Of a stretch of 64,000 nucleotides of DNA, positions 46,401-55,672 are shown in pieces. Made by a program: the position numbers and the translations under genes. This DNA comes from Hevea brasiliensis (Eukaryota > Streptophyta > Magnoliopsida > Malpighiales > Euphorbiaceae). The stretch lies in assembly GCF_030052815.1 (NCBI RefSeq), contig NC_079503.1:61050735-61114734 (forward strand), in the 5' to 3' direction. The stretch's first letter is position 1; every line of letters begins with the position of its first letter. The notes beneath the pieces were generated by a model, which was not told the DNA's origin, made no database searches, and saw only the letters and a list, made by a program, of their open reading frames with translations.

Positions 46401-46612
46401 TTGTTGAACTTGGAGATTGAAAATATTATTATTAACAGGTGGATATTATATATTTAGGGGAAACTCTTGCAGTTTTTTCCTTTGATATTTATTAAAAATA
46501 AAAAGTAAACATTTTGAAAGAAAAATGTTCTAAGACAAGTTTAGGTACTCCGTGCATAGAATGTGGCATTCCTTTGCTCGAATTCACTGTAGGTCAGGTA
46601 GGGGGTGTTATA
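43404..46612 (+). repeat. Solo LTR, 3.2 kb, with 5-bp TSD CAACT
   Basis: Starts TGTAACGCTCTCACTTTAGG, closely related to the LTR start at 62634, and ends GGGGGTGTTATA. It is flanked by CAACT at 43399-43403 and 46613-46617. The expected terminal CA is TA, a C-to-T change. Near its end it has the family's GCACCACTAAGC...CAGCGCATAG block. No internal region remains. Confidence 0.85.
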
Positions 46613-46617
46613 CAACT

Positions 46618-48320
46618 CCACTGGTACTAGCTCTTCTACTATAGGTACCTCAAAAGCTAGTTCTTTTAGTACATCAGTGCCTCAAGTACCAACACTTGTG
46701 GCCCACTGTATGAGACTTGCTCTATTATATATTATGTGCTTCCCTATCTGCCTTTGTTGACATTGTAAGTGCTTCCATGGGTACCCCTACTAGTGCCTCC
46801 ACATGTACCTAGTACCTAGTACCTTTACAGGTACTTTTTCCTCAAATATCTTTGGAGGTGCTCAGCCTTCATCCACTGTTGTTAAGATTCCTGTAAGTGC
46901 TTGCAGTCTCTTGAGACCATTGAATACTTTCCTTAAGTGCTTTTCATAGGTACCTAACTTCATTTCATTACTTTTATTTTTGTAGAGAATGTAAGTTTAT
47001 GTCTCTGGCCCTTGTTCATCAAGCACAGTATCAGATATTGGGGAGTTGCCAATTCAACCTTGTTCCAAAATCGCCTATTGACTTCAAGCTTCCTCCAAGA
47101 ACTTTCCTGCATGTTATAATCATTATATTTCGATGTAATAAATTTAGCATACATTTGATCACTTGGGCACTTATTGAATAATAAGTCGTATTTCGATTTC
47201 TATTTATGAATGAAAGTGGCCATGAGGTCTACTTATCACATTAGCCTTTGTCTGATTAAATGTGAATGCTTCAAAATGTTAGCCATTGTGTTGGCTTTTT
47301 CTGTTTCACTTCTGCAAGGATTTTAGGAAAAGCTGCAAGGTTAGTTATTTGAGGTCATGGGTTGGCCTTGGCTATTTTATGCTGGTGTTATCCCATCAGT
47401 TTTCTGTAAGGTGTGATGGCTTTGGACTTGCAAAATCACATCATTTGAACCATTACCTTAAAAAACATAGTAAGGTTGGTGCCCCCTTAATTCTATAATA
47501 CTTCTGAAAGTTAAGTTTAGCTCCTCCAGCATAAGGGATTGGTCATTAGAAGCTGTAGGAACTTGAAGATGAAATTTTCCCTCCATTACCTGCCGGATTA
47601 TCAGCTTGTCTAGAGTATTATCAATTGGAATTATGATATTAGGAACATGGACCATAGGTGTTGGTACCTGAAACATTAGTGTAGTTGGCTAGGTACCTGT
47701 ACTGTAGATATGTTAGTTCATCCATGACTGTTGGCCCTTGAGTTGAATGTCACTTAGCATATCTGCACCTACTGAGGCACTAGTGAAACTTGAGAACCTG
47801 CAATTACCTCTGTATTATGAATTACCAGATGATCACAGGATTACAATTGCTAAGAATCTGGGTAAGAGCATCGGCCCTGCTGGTAGGAAGATTGATTTGC
47901 ATTGATGCTCTAGAATGGTTATCCACCTACTCCTCTCTCCTATGAGGTGGTTGGTACTTTCTTTCGTTTGAATTAGCTTCCATCAGAACTACCCTAGGGA
48001 GTCTATGGTAGAGTCTGCCCCTCAAGTTCCTTGACACTCCTGGGTGTCGAACCAATATTCCTCTAGCTTGGAAATTTAGCCATTAGGAAATGCTGGAACT
48101 GGTAAACTGAGTATCTCAAATAACAACTATATAGAAGAAATTATTTTCTCCATACTTACATCAATTTTGTTAAAGGCCATATCCATCCACTTTCCTATGC
48201 TTTTCTCCAAGACAGTGATGGTTGAGGTAAGTTTTTCTTCATCAATATTAGGCATTTTGTGACACCCCATAAAGAATGTGCATGATAGTGAAATGTCAGA
48301 CCTTCTGTCCCACTGACCAT
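46618..48320 (-). pseudogene. Degenerate internal region of the unclassified element
   Basis: Continuation of the element after the solo LTR. Several GGTACC-type repeats give Ser/Thr-rich translations. A minus-strand piece at 48266-48127 (IDEEKLTSTITVLEKSIGKW) looks like the start of a Gag-like helical region, in the position expected just downstream of the 5' LTR. Too decayed to name. Confidence 0.35.
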
Positions 48321-48740
48321 GCCAAAAATTATTTCTAATTTTTTGGTAGGAACAATGGAAATTAGTGTGAAATGAGATCTTTAGTTCCACTGGGCGTGCC
48401 AAAAATTATTTGCTAATTTTTTTGCAAAGAACACTGGTGTGGATTATTATTTTGACACTGTGTGAAAATTGGGTATGCCAAAAATTATTTCCAATTTTTG
48501 GGTGAGAACAATGGAAATTAGTGTGAAATGAGATCTTTAGTCCCACTGGGTGCAGCAAAAATTATTTGCTAATTTTTGGTGAAGAACAGTGGTGTGGATT
48601 ATTATTTTGATACTGTGTAAGAATTTATCCATTGAGCGTGCCAAAAATTATTTCCAATTTTTGGGTAAGAACAATGGAAATTGGTGTGAAATTAGATCTT
48701 TAGTCCCACTAGGCGTGCTAAAAATTATTTCTTATGGAAA
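48321..48740. repeat. About 160-bp tandem repeats beside the 5' LTR
   Basis: Three units beginning GCCAAAAATTATTTCYAATTT at 48321, 48477 and 48640 (periods 156 and 163). Each has two half-units, and some carry CCCACTGGGCGTGCC or a variant. On the minus strand this reads as a GGCACGCCCAGTGGG motif like the one at the LTR junction (48774-48784). Confidence 0.85.
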
Positions 48741-48779
48741 ACATCTTAGTTGTCTCATCGCTTGTGATTTGCGTGGGCG

Positions 48780-51053
48780 TGCCAGATACTGAGTATATCT
48801 CCTAATTTGTGTTCTGACTTCTAAACCAAATGACTATGAAAACTGACTCTATAGTACGCAACTTTGTTGATCTCACAAGTAATCGAAAGTGAGTGAACTA
48901 ATGCTTTGATTGATTGATCGAAAAGAAAATACAAGGCTTGAAATCAAATGCGAAAGCTTGAAAAATAAAAGACAGATAAAGATAAAAGATTACTAGAGTC
49001 TAAGTTATTGTTTGATTTAAGTTGTTTTAGGTGTTGGGGCCATAAACGTTGCTACTCATCTGATATTTATAACTCTCCTTACAGGTACCTGAAGCACTTG
49101 AAAGTATCTAAAAGCCACTTTCATGTTCTATGAAGTTATCTGTCCATTATCTATAACTTCTTTAAATTTCTCACAACCTCTATTAACTACTTTTACCCAT
49201 TATTTTTTAATCAATCTTGATATTTATCTCTTAACCACCTATAATTATCTATTAATTTATCTTCAGGTCTTTAATTAATTAAATCAATAAAATAAAATTA
49301 ATTGAATTAATTTTACAAAAAATTAATTTAATTAACCTTAGAGAAATGCTTGCTACAGTCACTTAAAAAGTGACTGCCTAACGATCTCTTTCTTATTGGT
49401 GGAAGAGTATTTATTAGATTTTTAGGTAACATGTTACCTATTATCAACATAACGAAAAAAATCATTAATTTTTTTTTTTCTCTTTCTTCTAATTAATTAC
49501 TCTTTCTCTCTCTTTAATTAATTACTTTCTTTGACCTCTTATTTATTCATTCTTTTTTTTTTTAATTGAACCTTTCAAATCTTAATTTAAATAAAATTAA
49601 TTCTAAAAAATATTTTTTGATAGCAATTTAATTCAAAATTATGAAACTCAAAATGAAAAAACATGGTTAGAAGAAAAGAAGTCTTGCTACTAGCAAAGCT
49701 CATTTTTGTTTTTTTCTTTTCCAGTACACAAAATAATCAAAATACCACTTTTTTTCTAGTAAATAAAAAATGTTGGTCAAGCAATCACATGTCGACATGG
49801 TTTGAATAAAATTTGAAATTGAAGACAAAAAATGTTGAAAATAAAAACATTACTTAAAGCACAACAAAACAATCTAATTACAAACCCACTCCAAATTAAC
49901 TAAATACATGACTCATGCTCTGGAACAAACTTCACATTAATTTTCATACCAAATCCAAGAAGTTGTTCAAGCAATCTAACATGATTCCGAAAAAGAAAAA
50001 AAAAAAGAAACATGGATCAACATCTCAATGTTGGTAAGAAAGATGGTAGCAAAAAAATTCAAAAGGTCAACTATCTTAAAAAAAAAAAAAAAAAAAACCC
50101 TATTAGATGAAAAAACTAGATGTCACCATTAAATTTATTTAAAAAAAAGGATTGGGAGTATGAAAAGTAACGTTTCGATATCTAAAAAAAAATGTTTTTT
50201 ATTTATCCATCTCAATGTTCAACTTTCAATTTACCTACAACAAATTATAAAAAGTTCAAACAGATCACAAATTATTGCACTCCATTTAATCACAATTTTT
50301 TTTTTTAATGAGTTTCAGTTTTTATCTAAATTAAGTGCATTAAGTTTATTTATTATTTAAAAAAATCAGACTGCCCAACAAATTTTTGCCTAAATCTACC
50401 ATTTATAAATGATTTAAAATTTATGAGGAATTCTTTCAAATTACTAACATATATAAATTATATACAAGTAACTGTGGATATACAATAGAGTGCCTAAAAT
50501 AATCAATTTAAAAAAAAAAAAGAGTGCCCAACATAATTCATTGAGAGTTCTTAAAAAAAAGATCAATTTGTGACCAGAATAATCAATTAAAAAAAAAAAG
50601 AGAGTATAAATTATGTGTGTATCTATCGAAAAATTCTTTTTCTTGAAGTTCTTGTCCTTTAGCAAAAGATTAGCCTTCAAAATAAAAAGTTTTACGGTAA
50701 AAGGCTGACACAACAGAGAAAAAGTATAAAATATTTTAAGAAAAAAAGAAGATGAAATAAAGGAAAGGAGAACGACAGGAGGAGAAAAAAAGGTGGAATA
50801 AGAGGAGGAGGTTTTTGTTTTGTCTGAAATGGGAGGAGAGTGAATAAATTAGAGATTAAGAGATAGAAAATGATAATCAATTATAGGAAAGAGAAAAAAA
50901 AAATAACATGTGATAATAGATAACAAGTTACTTAAATTTTATTAAATACTCTTCCAATCAATGAGAAGGAGGTTGTTGGACAGTAGCTAGCATTCCTCAA
51001 TCTTAAATTTAAAAATAATTAATAAGTTAAAAATAATTATTTTGGTGCAAACA
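48780..51053 (-). repeat. 5' LTR of the unclassified element (interrupted)
   Basis: Homologous to 41776-42390. The match breaks at 49340 and resumes at about 51000 (TTAAATTTAAAAATAATTAATAAG), the gap being a terminal-inverted-repeat element. Confidence 0.72.
49341..50998. mobile_element. 1.66-kb element with long terminal inverted repeats (MULE-like, non-coding)
   Basis: The left end GAGAAATGCTTGCTAC and the inverted right end GAGGAATGCTAGCTAC begin an imperfect terminal inverted repeat of about 110 bp, sharing GGAAGAGTATTTA and, later, a shared stretch (GTTACCTATTATCA versus GTTATCTATTATCA). It is inserted in an older LTR. Flanks AACCTTA (49334-49340) and AATCTTA (50999-51005) differ by one base and may be a degraded duplication. 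No transposase is seen. Long inverted repeats suggest a Mutator-like non-autonomous element, but the superfamily is not proved. Confidence 0.6.
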
Positions 51054-51928
51054 CGTTCTGACAATATAACAATGTTGAAACTTCCGAGTTAAAGTATATC
51101 TGCAACAAGGAAGAGTTCCAAAGCTATGAGAGTTCAATATATAGGAAGACCACCATCTCACTACACTTAAATGATAGAATCCTTGAAGATGTAGAAGTCT
51201 ATATAAGATAGAAGACTCATAAAGAAGCAATTTCACTTGAAAAGGTGTCTTAAAGTATCAAGAAATCTTTAGAGGTAGCACATGCTCCTATTTTTAGTTC
51301 GTATTCTAATTGTATATATATTAGGATAGGATTATCATGATCTATTGTGATAAGGTTCCAATAATTAGATATAGTGTTGCACATCACTAAAATACACTTT
51401 GCATAAACTTATACCACAAAACCTAAATAAAAGGCTCTATATATAGCATTGCAAAGAGCATCCGAAACATAGAATATCAAACCCCTTTATTCTCTTTCAG
51501 CTTTTTCCATCTTTGATTTTGGTGATCACCCACTCTTTAACTTCCATAGTTTAGTAAATATCCTTGTAAAACTTCTATAAACTTAATTGTTATAATAAAA
51601 AAATATAATAATATGTTATAATTTTAAACATATATTTATATAATTATATTAGTTTACTTATTTTACATCATATATTTTTCCATCACACATCTACTTAATT
51701 GTTATTCCATTATGCATTTAAATATTAATATTTTAAAAATATAAATTTAAATTAGTGATAAAATAAAGTAAATTTGTGCAATAAAAAAATGTAGTACAAA
51801 GCCACCAAAATAATATACAACTTTGGAGATAAATTTATTAGGTCTATCTCACTAATGTGTATAATTCCAGAACATGCGAATCTGTGTGTTGAGACCGCCA
51901 AGTTCAACACAGATATATATTTACTTGT
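51054..51928. other. Intergenic, upstream of the seed-protein gene
   Basis: No ORF of note. A TATA-like CTCTATATATAGC at about 51436-51448 with a T/C-rich tract 40-60 bp downstream resembles a plant promoter or an old LTR, but no transcript structure can be drawn. Confidence 0.4.
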
Positions 51929-51936
51929 TGCATGCA
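51929..51936 (+). promoter_or_regulatory. RY motif upstream of the seed-protein gene
   Basis: TGCATGCA, a palindromic RY element, about 160 bp upstream of the ATG at 52096. RY sites are bound by B3-domain seed regulators (ABI3, FUS3, LEC2) and are frequent in promoters of seed-maturation genes, matching the predicted product. Confidence 0.55.
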
Positions 51937-52022
51937 CGACATGTGTTACAGCATAGAGGCAATGAATGCCACATCAATACCACTTTTGACACATGTATAA
52001 TTTAGTGATCCAAATGCCCGTG

Positions 52023-52028
52023 TATATA
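52023..52028 (+). promoter_or_regulatory. TATA box of the seed-protein gene
   Basis: TATATA in TGTATATATTAGATAAGG, 73 bp before the start codon, suggesting a 5' leader of about 40 bp. Confidence 0.55.
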
Positions 52029-52095
52029 TTAGATAAGGAGTGAGGGACGAACATATCGGTTTGGGCAAATAGGAGAAAGAGGGACAAGAAGAAGA

Positions 52096-52341
52096 ATGTC
52101 AGAGGCACAAGGAGCACAACCGCCAGGGGAAAAGACGGCGACGACGTACGAATCGGTAATCGGAGGAGAAAATAGGACAAAAACGGAGCTGCAATCGAAG
52201 GAAGACCAGGGTATGATCCAGATTGATAAACTGCAAGACAAGGTTCCTGATCCTGCTGGGAAAGGTGGCCCAGTTTTTGGGGCTGGTAAAGATGATGACA
52301 AGAAGGACTTGGGCGTTACAGGCACTGGCCTGGCCGATTAG
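52096..52341 (+). CDS. Seed-maturation protein PM41-like (small LEA-like protein, 81 aa)
   Basis: Intact single-exon gene, the only one in the window that looks like a host gene. The protein begins MSEAQGAQPPGEKTATTYES and is very hydrophilic, rich in Gly, Lys, Asp and Glu. It has a central IQIDKLQDKVPDPAGKGGP and ends GKDDDKKDLGVTGTGLAD. This pattern matches my memory of small plant seed-maturation proteins of the soybean PM41 type, which accumulate late in embryo development and are presumed to protect cells during drying. No signal peptide or membrane segment, so probably cytosolic. The first ATG after the TATA box is used. An upstream RY motif suggests embryo-specific control. Family assignment is from recalled sequence pattern only. 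Confidence 0.72.
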   Translation: MSEAQGAQPPGEKTATTYESVIGGENRTKTELQSKEDQGMIQIDKLQDKVPDPAGKGGPVFGAGKDDDKKDLGVTGTGLAD

Positions 52342-52600
52342 ACTTGATTTCTATCTATTTTATGTATCACTTTCTTTTTCGTGTAATGTATCACATAAAT
52401 GATAAAACCCCATGTAATAAGTTATGAACATATTTGTTTGCTTCTTCTATTATAATAATAATATATGACATAAAAATAATCTAGTGTCTTTGTTGTATAT
52501 TTGTTGTATATCTGGAAGTATATTGTCATGATTCCCATAGTATACATAGTGTTATGTGCACTATAAGTTTCACTTTGAATTCATTTTTATTTCTAATATT

Positions 52601-52736
52601 GTAGGGAAAAAAAAGGGAGCAACATTTACGGTAAATGAAGATGTGAAGTTAAAAAGGCTTATAGGTTTGTAGGGAAAAAAAAGGGAGCAACATTTACGGT
52701 AAATGAAGATGTGAGGTTAAAAAGGCTTATAGGTTT
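52601..52736. repeat. 68-bp tandem duplication downstream of the gene
   Basis: Two copies (52601-52668 and 52669-52736) of a unit starting GTAGGGAAAAAAAAGGGAGC, with one mismatch (GAAGTT versus GAGGTT). The near identity indicates a recent duplication. Confidence 0.95.
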
Positions 52737-53325
52737 TGTCCCAAGTTGCATATATTTAAAGATTTATTAGATTTTATCAATGTAGTTATAACCATGCATC
52801 AACTTAAAGTAGCACATTAAATTCTTGAAGGAAAACATGAACAATGTAACAAATCTTTCGTTAAAAGAAAAAGAAAAAGCCCCCAATGGCTATTGTGTTA
52901 AATTTGTCTCATTGTATTATGAATAGAACAAATGAATCTCAGAATGGTTTGTTAATCGGAGGGGAACAAATGTGATGCTTAGGAAGTCTAATGTAAAGAG
53001 ATATGAACAACTGTAAATCAAGTGCAGCTTACTAGGGGAGAAAATCTAAAAATAATTGATTAATACTGATTCAAATATCTAGTTTGAACTTTATTTTCAA
53101 GGCTGTCGATCAGGATACAATGCACAGATTAATTAATTAATTAAGCAAGTGTAAGTCAAATTTTGATTTTGTCCACAACAAACCATTTGGAATTTTTGGT
53201 TGTAAATGACAACAACTTTAATAATCCTGGTTTTTACATTTTGTTTTTTATTATCAAATAGAATCACAGATGGGTAATAGGAGATTCTTTTTTTTTTTTT
53301 CTTAACCATGGTAATAGGAGATTGA
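52737..53325. other. Intergenic spacer, no gene
   Basis: A/T-rich with short frames only. GGTAATAGGAGATT occurs twice (about 53272 and 53310), separated by a T tract, just before the CACTA element. Confidence 0.5.
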
Positions 53326-53344
53326 CACCACAAAAAAAACAGGC

Positions 53345-53640
53345 CATTTGCGATGTCGCAGATGGGCTAGTTTCCGTCGCAAAAGATTTTAATGACTGAT
53401 TTACGACGGATAAGTTTTCGTAGCTAAAACACTCGTCAGAAAATTTTGTGACCAAAATTGCTAGCCGTCGCTAATATTTAGTGACGAACTTAGCAACGAA
53501 ATATGCCGTTACTAATATAAATGAAATAGCGATGAATTTTAACGATGAAATATATCGTCAGAAAAATACCGTCGCTAATCTGTCACAAATTTGTGTCTAA
53601 TTTTGTCACTAAATCCGTCACTAAAGTTATATGGTCCATC
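53345..53640. repeat. Subterminal repeats, left end of CACTA
   Basis: A dense cluster of short motifs such as CGTCGC, CCGTCGCTAA, CCGTTACTAA and GTCACTAA in both orientations, the arrangement bound by TNPA-type proteins in En/Spm elements. Confidence 0.75.
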
Positions 53641-54011
53641 GATAATGCATAAATAATTTTTAAAATTTTGAATAATTTTAAAATTTCGTCACTAATTCGT
53701 CCCAAATCTGTCAAAAAAGTAATATTATTTATTATTAAATTTATTATTTTTTAATTATTCTATTATTCCTATAGAACAAATTAATAAAAAGATCCATAAA
53801 TAAATACAATATATTAATTATGATTTTTCTAATCAGCATAATTAAAATGCATATATTAATAAAGTTGTAAAATAATCCATACAAAGTAGCTAATATTAAT
53901 AAAATGTAAGTTAAAATACAATCATATTCAGAAAAAGTACTATTAAAATTCCACACATAATAATATCATTAAACGGAAACATAAATAGCATAGTCAATTA
54001 TCTAGATTATC

Positions 54012-55053
54012 CTATGGGTTTGTGGAGTCTGAAGCGGTTGGCTGTGAAGATGTTGAAAATTGAGTACCACTTGTAGTCTTTAACTCCTTTCGCACCTGAT
54101 CAAGTATTTTAGCCATCATCTCTGCGCTCATTGATGATGCTTTTTCTTCTATAAGTTGCTGAATTTCCTCTTGTGTCATCGCAGGCTGAGAAGATGACCC
54201 AAGATAAGCAGATATGCATAATTGGGAGGTCACTTGTTTAAGATTTTGTAGAAGACCCAAAACCATGCATCCTTCCTTTATTAAAGCCTCCAGATACTTC
54301 TATCCACTTATCCATATCAAATATTGGCGTGAATTCAGAATTAGAACCATTTTTCTCCACAATTGCACTTGCATAATCTTCCTAAACAAATGAAATACAG
54401 TAATATCTTATTAAATGAATGGCCAACACACATAACCTTACATTATAGTCTAATACAACTTAATGACAATGAAATTAAATTGGAAAAATATTGTGGTAAA
54501 ATTAATATTTTCAAAGAAAATTACATCGACCCGTCGTGATTTGCCATCAATAAATACACCATCAGTACCCTTTTTGGTGTGAGTTGCTCGAAATACTTCA
54601 ATCTTATTTGGTGGCCTACCTAACTTCTTTGTCTATAAAATAAAAATTATCATATTGTGTAATCAACAAAATACACACTACACAATTTTACAACCAACAA
54701 AATGCATAACTATAAATAAAAAATAACTGAAATTAAAAAATTATACCAATCGATCATCATGAATCTCAATTTTGATTGAACCACCAGCATGTTTTGCAAT
54801 TGACCCATCTTTTACTGTCATTCTATTAATCTTAGCAAATTGTGACTTCTTTCGCCACTCTGGAGAACTCTAATGAGCAACAAGCTCATTCCACACCTCT
54901 GCTTTCATCCAGTTTGGTCCTAGATTGTGCAAATAAGCAATATCACTTTTCTTGTGCTTCACCAACATTTCATTCCTGGCTTTGTTAAGAATATCACGAA
55001 ATCTATCCTTCCCAAGCTTATCCCAAGCAAGACGCACATTCTACTCTTCAGTT
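54012..55053 (-). pseudogene. Ptta/En/Spm-type (Transposase_24) gene remnant
   Basis: Minus-strand blocks separated by A/T-rich introns. The first, at about 55000-54750, contains EWRKKSQFAKINRM and GSIKIEIHDDRL. The second, at about 54636-54530, contains KKLGRPPNKIEVFRATHTKK and GVFIDGKSRR. The third, from about 54380, contains EDYASAIVEKNGSNSEF and GGFNKGRMHGFGS. A Gln/Ser-rich coiled-coil tail (QEEIQQLIEEKASSM) sits in 54266-54012. These are the usual motifs of the second CACTA protein. Intron borders such as the TTTTATAG acceptor before the second block are visible. Frame changes, and the shift between the third block and the tail, suggest decay. Confidence 0.65.
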
Positions 55054-55672
55054 TCATCCCACATGTAACGACCTTAAAAATTTCATCCCACATGTAACAA
55101 CCCTAAAACAATTATGACTAATGTGGAAATCTGACATGCAATTTAATAGTTGAGATACAGCTGATAAGCGTTTATGATTATTGCAACCTTCCCATAAGGG
55201 AGCATCAGCATCATGTAACAAGCCATAGAAACTTGAAGCATTTAGATTTGGTTCCTCTTGTTCAAGGCCCATGAAACAATTTCTCACTCCAGCTATCTCC
55301 TCATCAAAATTCATTTCTTCCATAACCATACTTCTATAATTATTTGTATCGGTTGGTTGAGTCATATCATCAATCGAAGTACTAGAAGTTGGTAAAGAAT
55401 TAAATTCAGATGTGAAACCTTCACCATATGCATCCCACTTAGTATATGCCCCAACAAATCCCAATTTATACAAGTGATAAGTGACATCAATTCTTTGTAG
55501 GTATTTGTTATTCTCACATTTAGAATAAGGACAATGAATCTTGTCATTGGAGATAAGATCTACTTGTGCATAGGCAAAATTTAAAAAAATACTCCACCCC
55601 AACCTCAAATTCAGGATTAAGGAAGCCATTGACATCTAATCACTTATACATCCAACTACGATCTACAGACAT
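55054..55672 (-). pseudogene. TNP2 N-terminal transposase-associated domain (truncated)
   Basis: The ATG at 55672-55670 starts MSVDRSWMYK, the standard TNP2 opening, but a TGA follows at once. The frame then shifts near 55590, at an A7 run. From there 55590-55054 is open and shows the zinc-like CPYSKCENNKYLQ, HLYKLGFVGAYTKWDAYGEG and DADAPLWEGCNNHKRLSA motifs of the transposase-associated domain. The sequence ends soon after, joining the next gene remnant. The large DDE core expected next is missing, so no active transposase can be made. Confidence 0.75.

Larger units (their letters stand above)
41776..51053 (-). mobile_element. Old unclassified LTR retroelement with nested insertions
   Basis: Direct repeats at 41776-42390 and 48780-51053 (the latter interrupted) have TG...CA ends on the minus strand (TGTTTGCACC ... 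ATCTGGCA). A minus-strand purine run GTGTGGGAGGCAAT lies immediately upstream of the left copy, as a polypurine tract should. A TGGCACGCCCA motif adjoins the right copy, where a primer site is expected. The internal region has been invaded by a 3.2-kb solo LTR. The decayed coding remnant is too degraded to assign to gypsy or Copia. No target-site duplication is evident (AAGTA versus CGTTC). Confidence 0.55.

Noticed and set aside
47458..47676. 72-codon minus-strand frame with VPTP repeats
   Set aside because: Possibly part of the decayed internal region, but no family resemblance, so not called as a gene.
50444..50880. Plus- and minus-strand frames of 60-90 codons in the terminal-inverted-repeat element
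   Set aside because: Phe/Leu-rich translations of A/T-rich DNA with T runs; no transposase motif.
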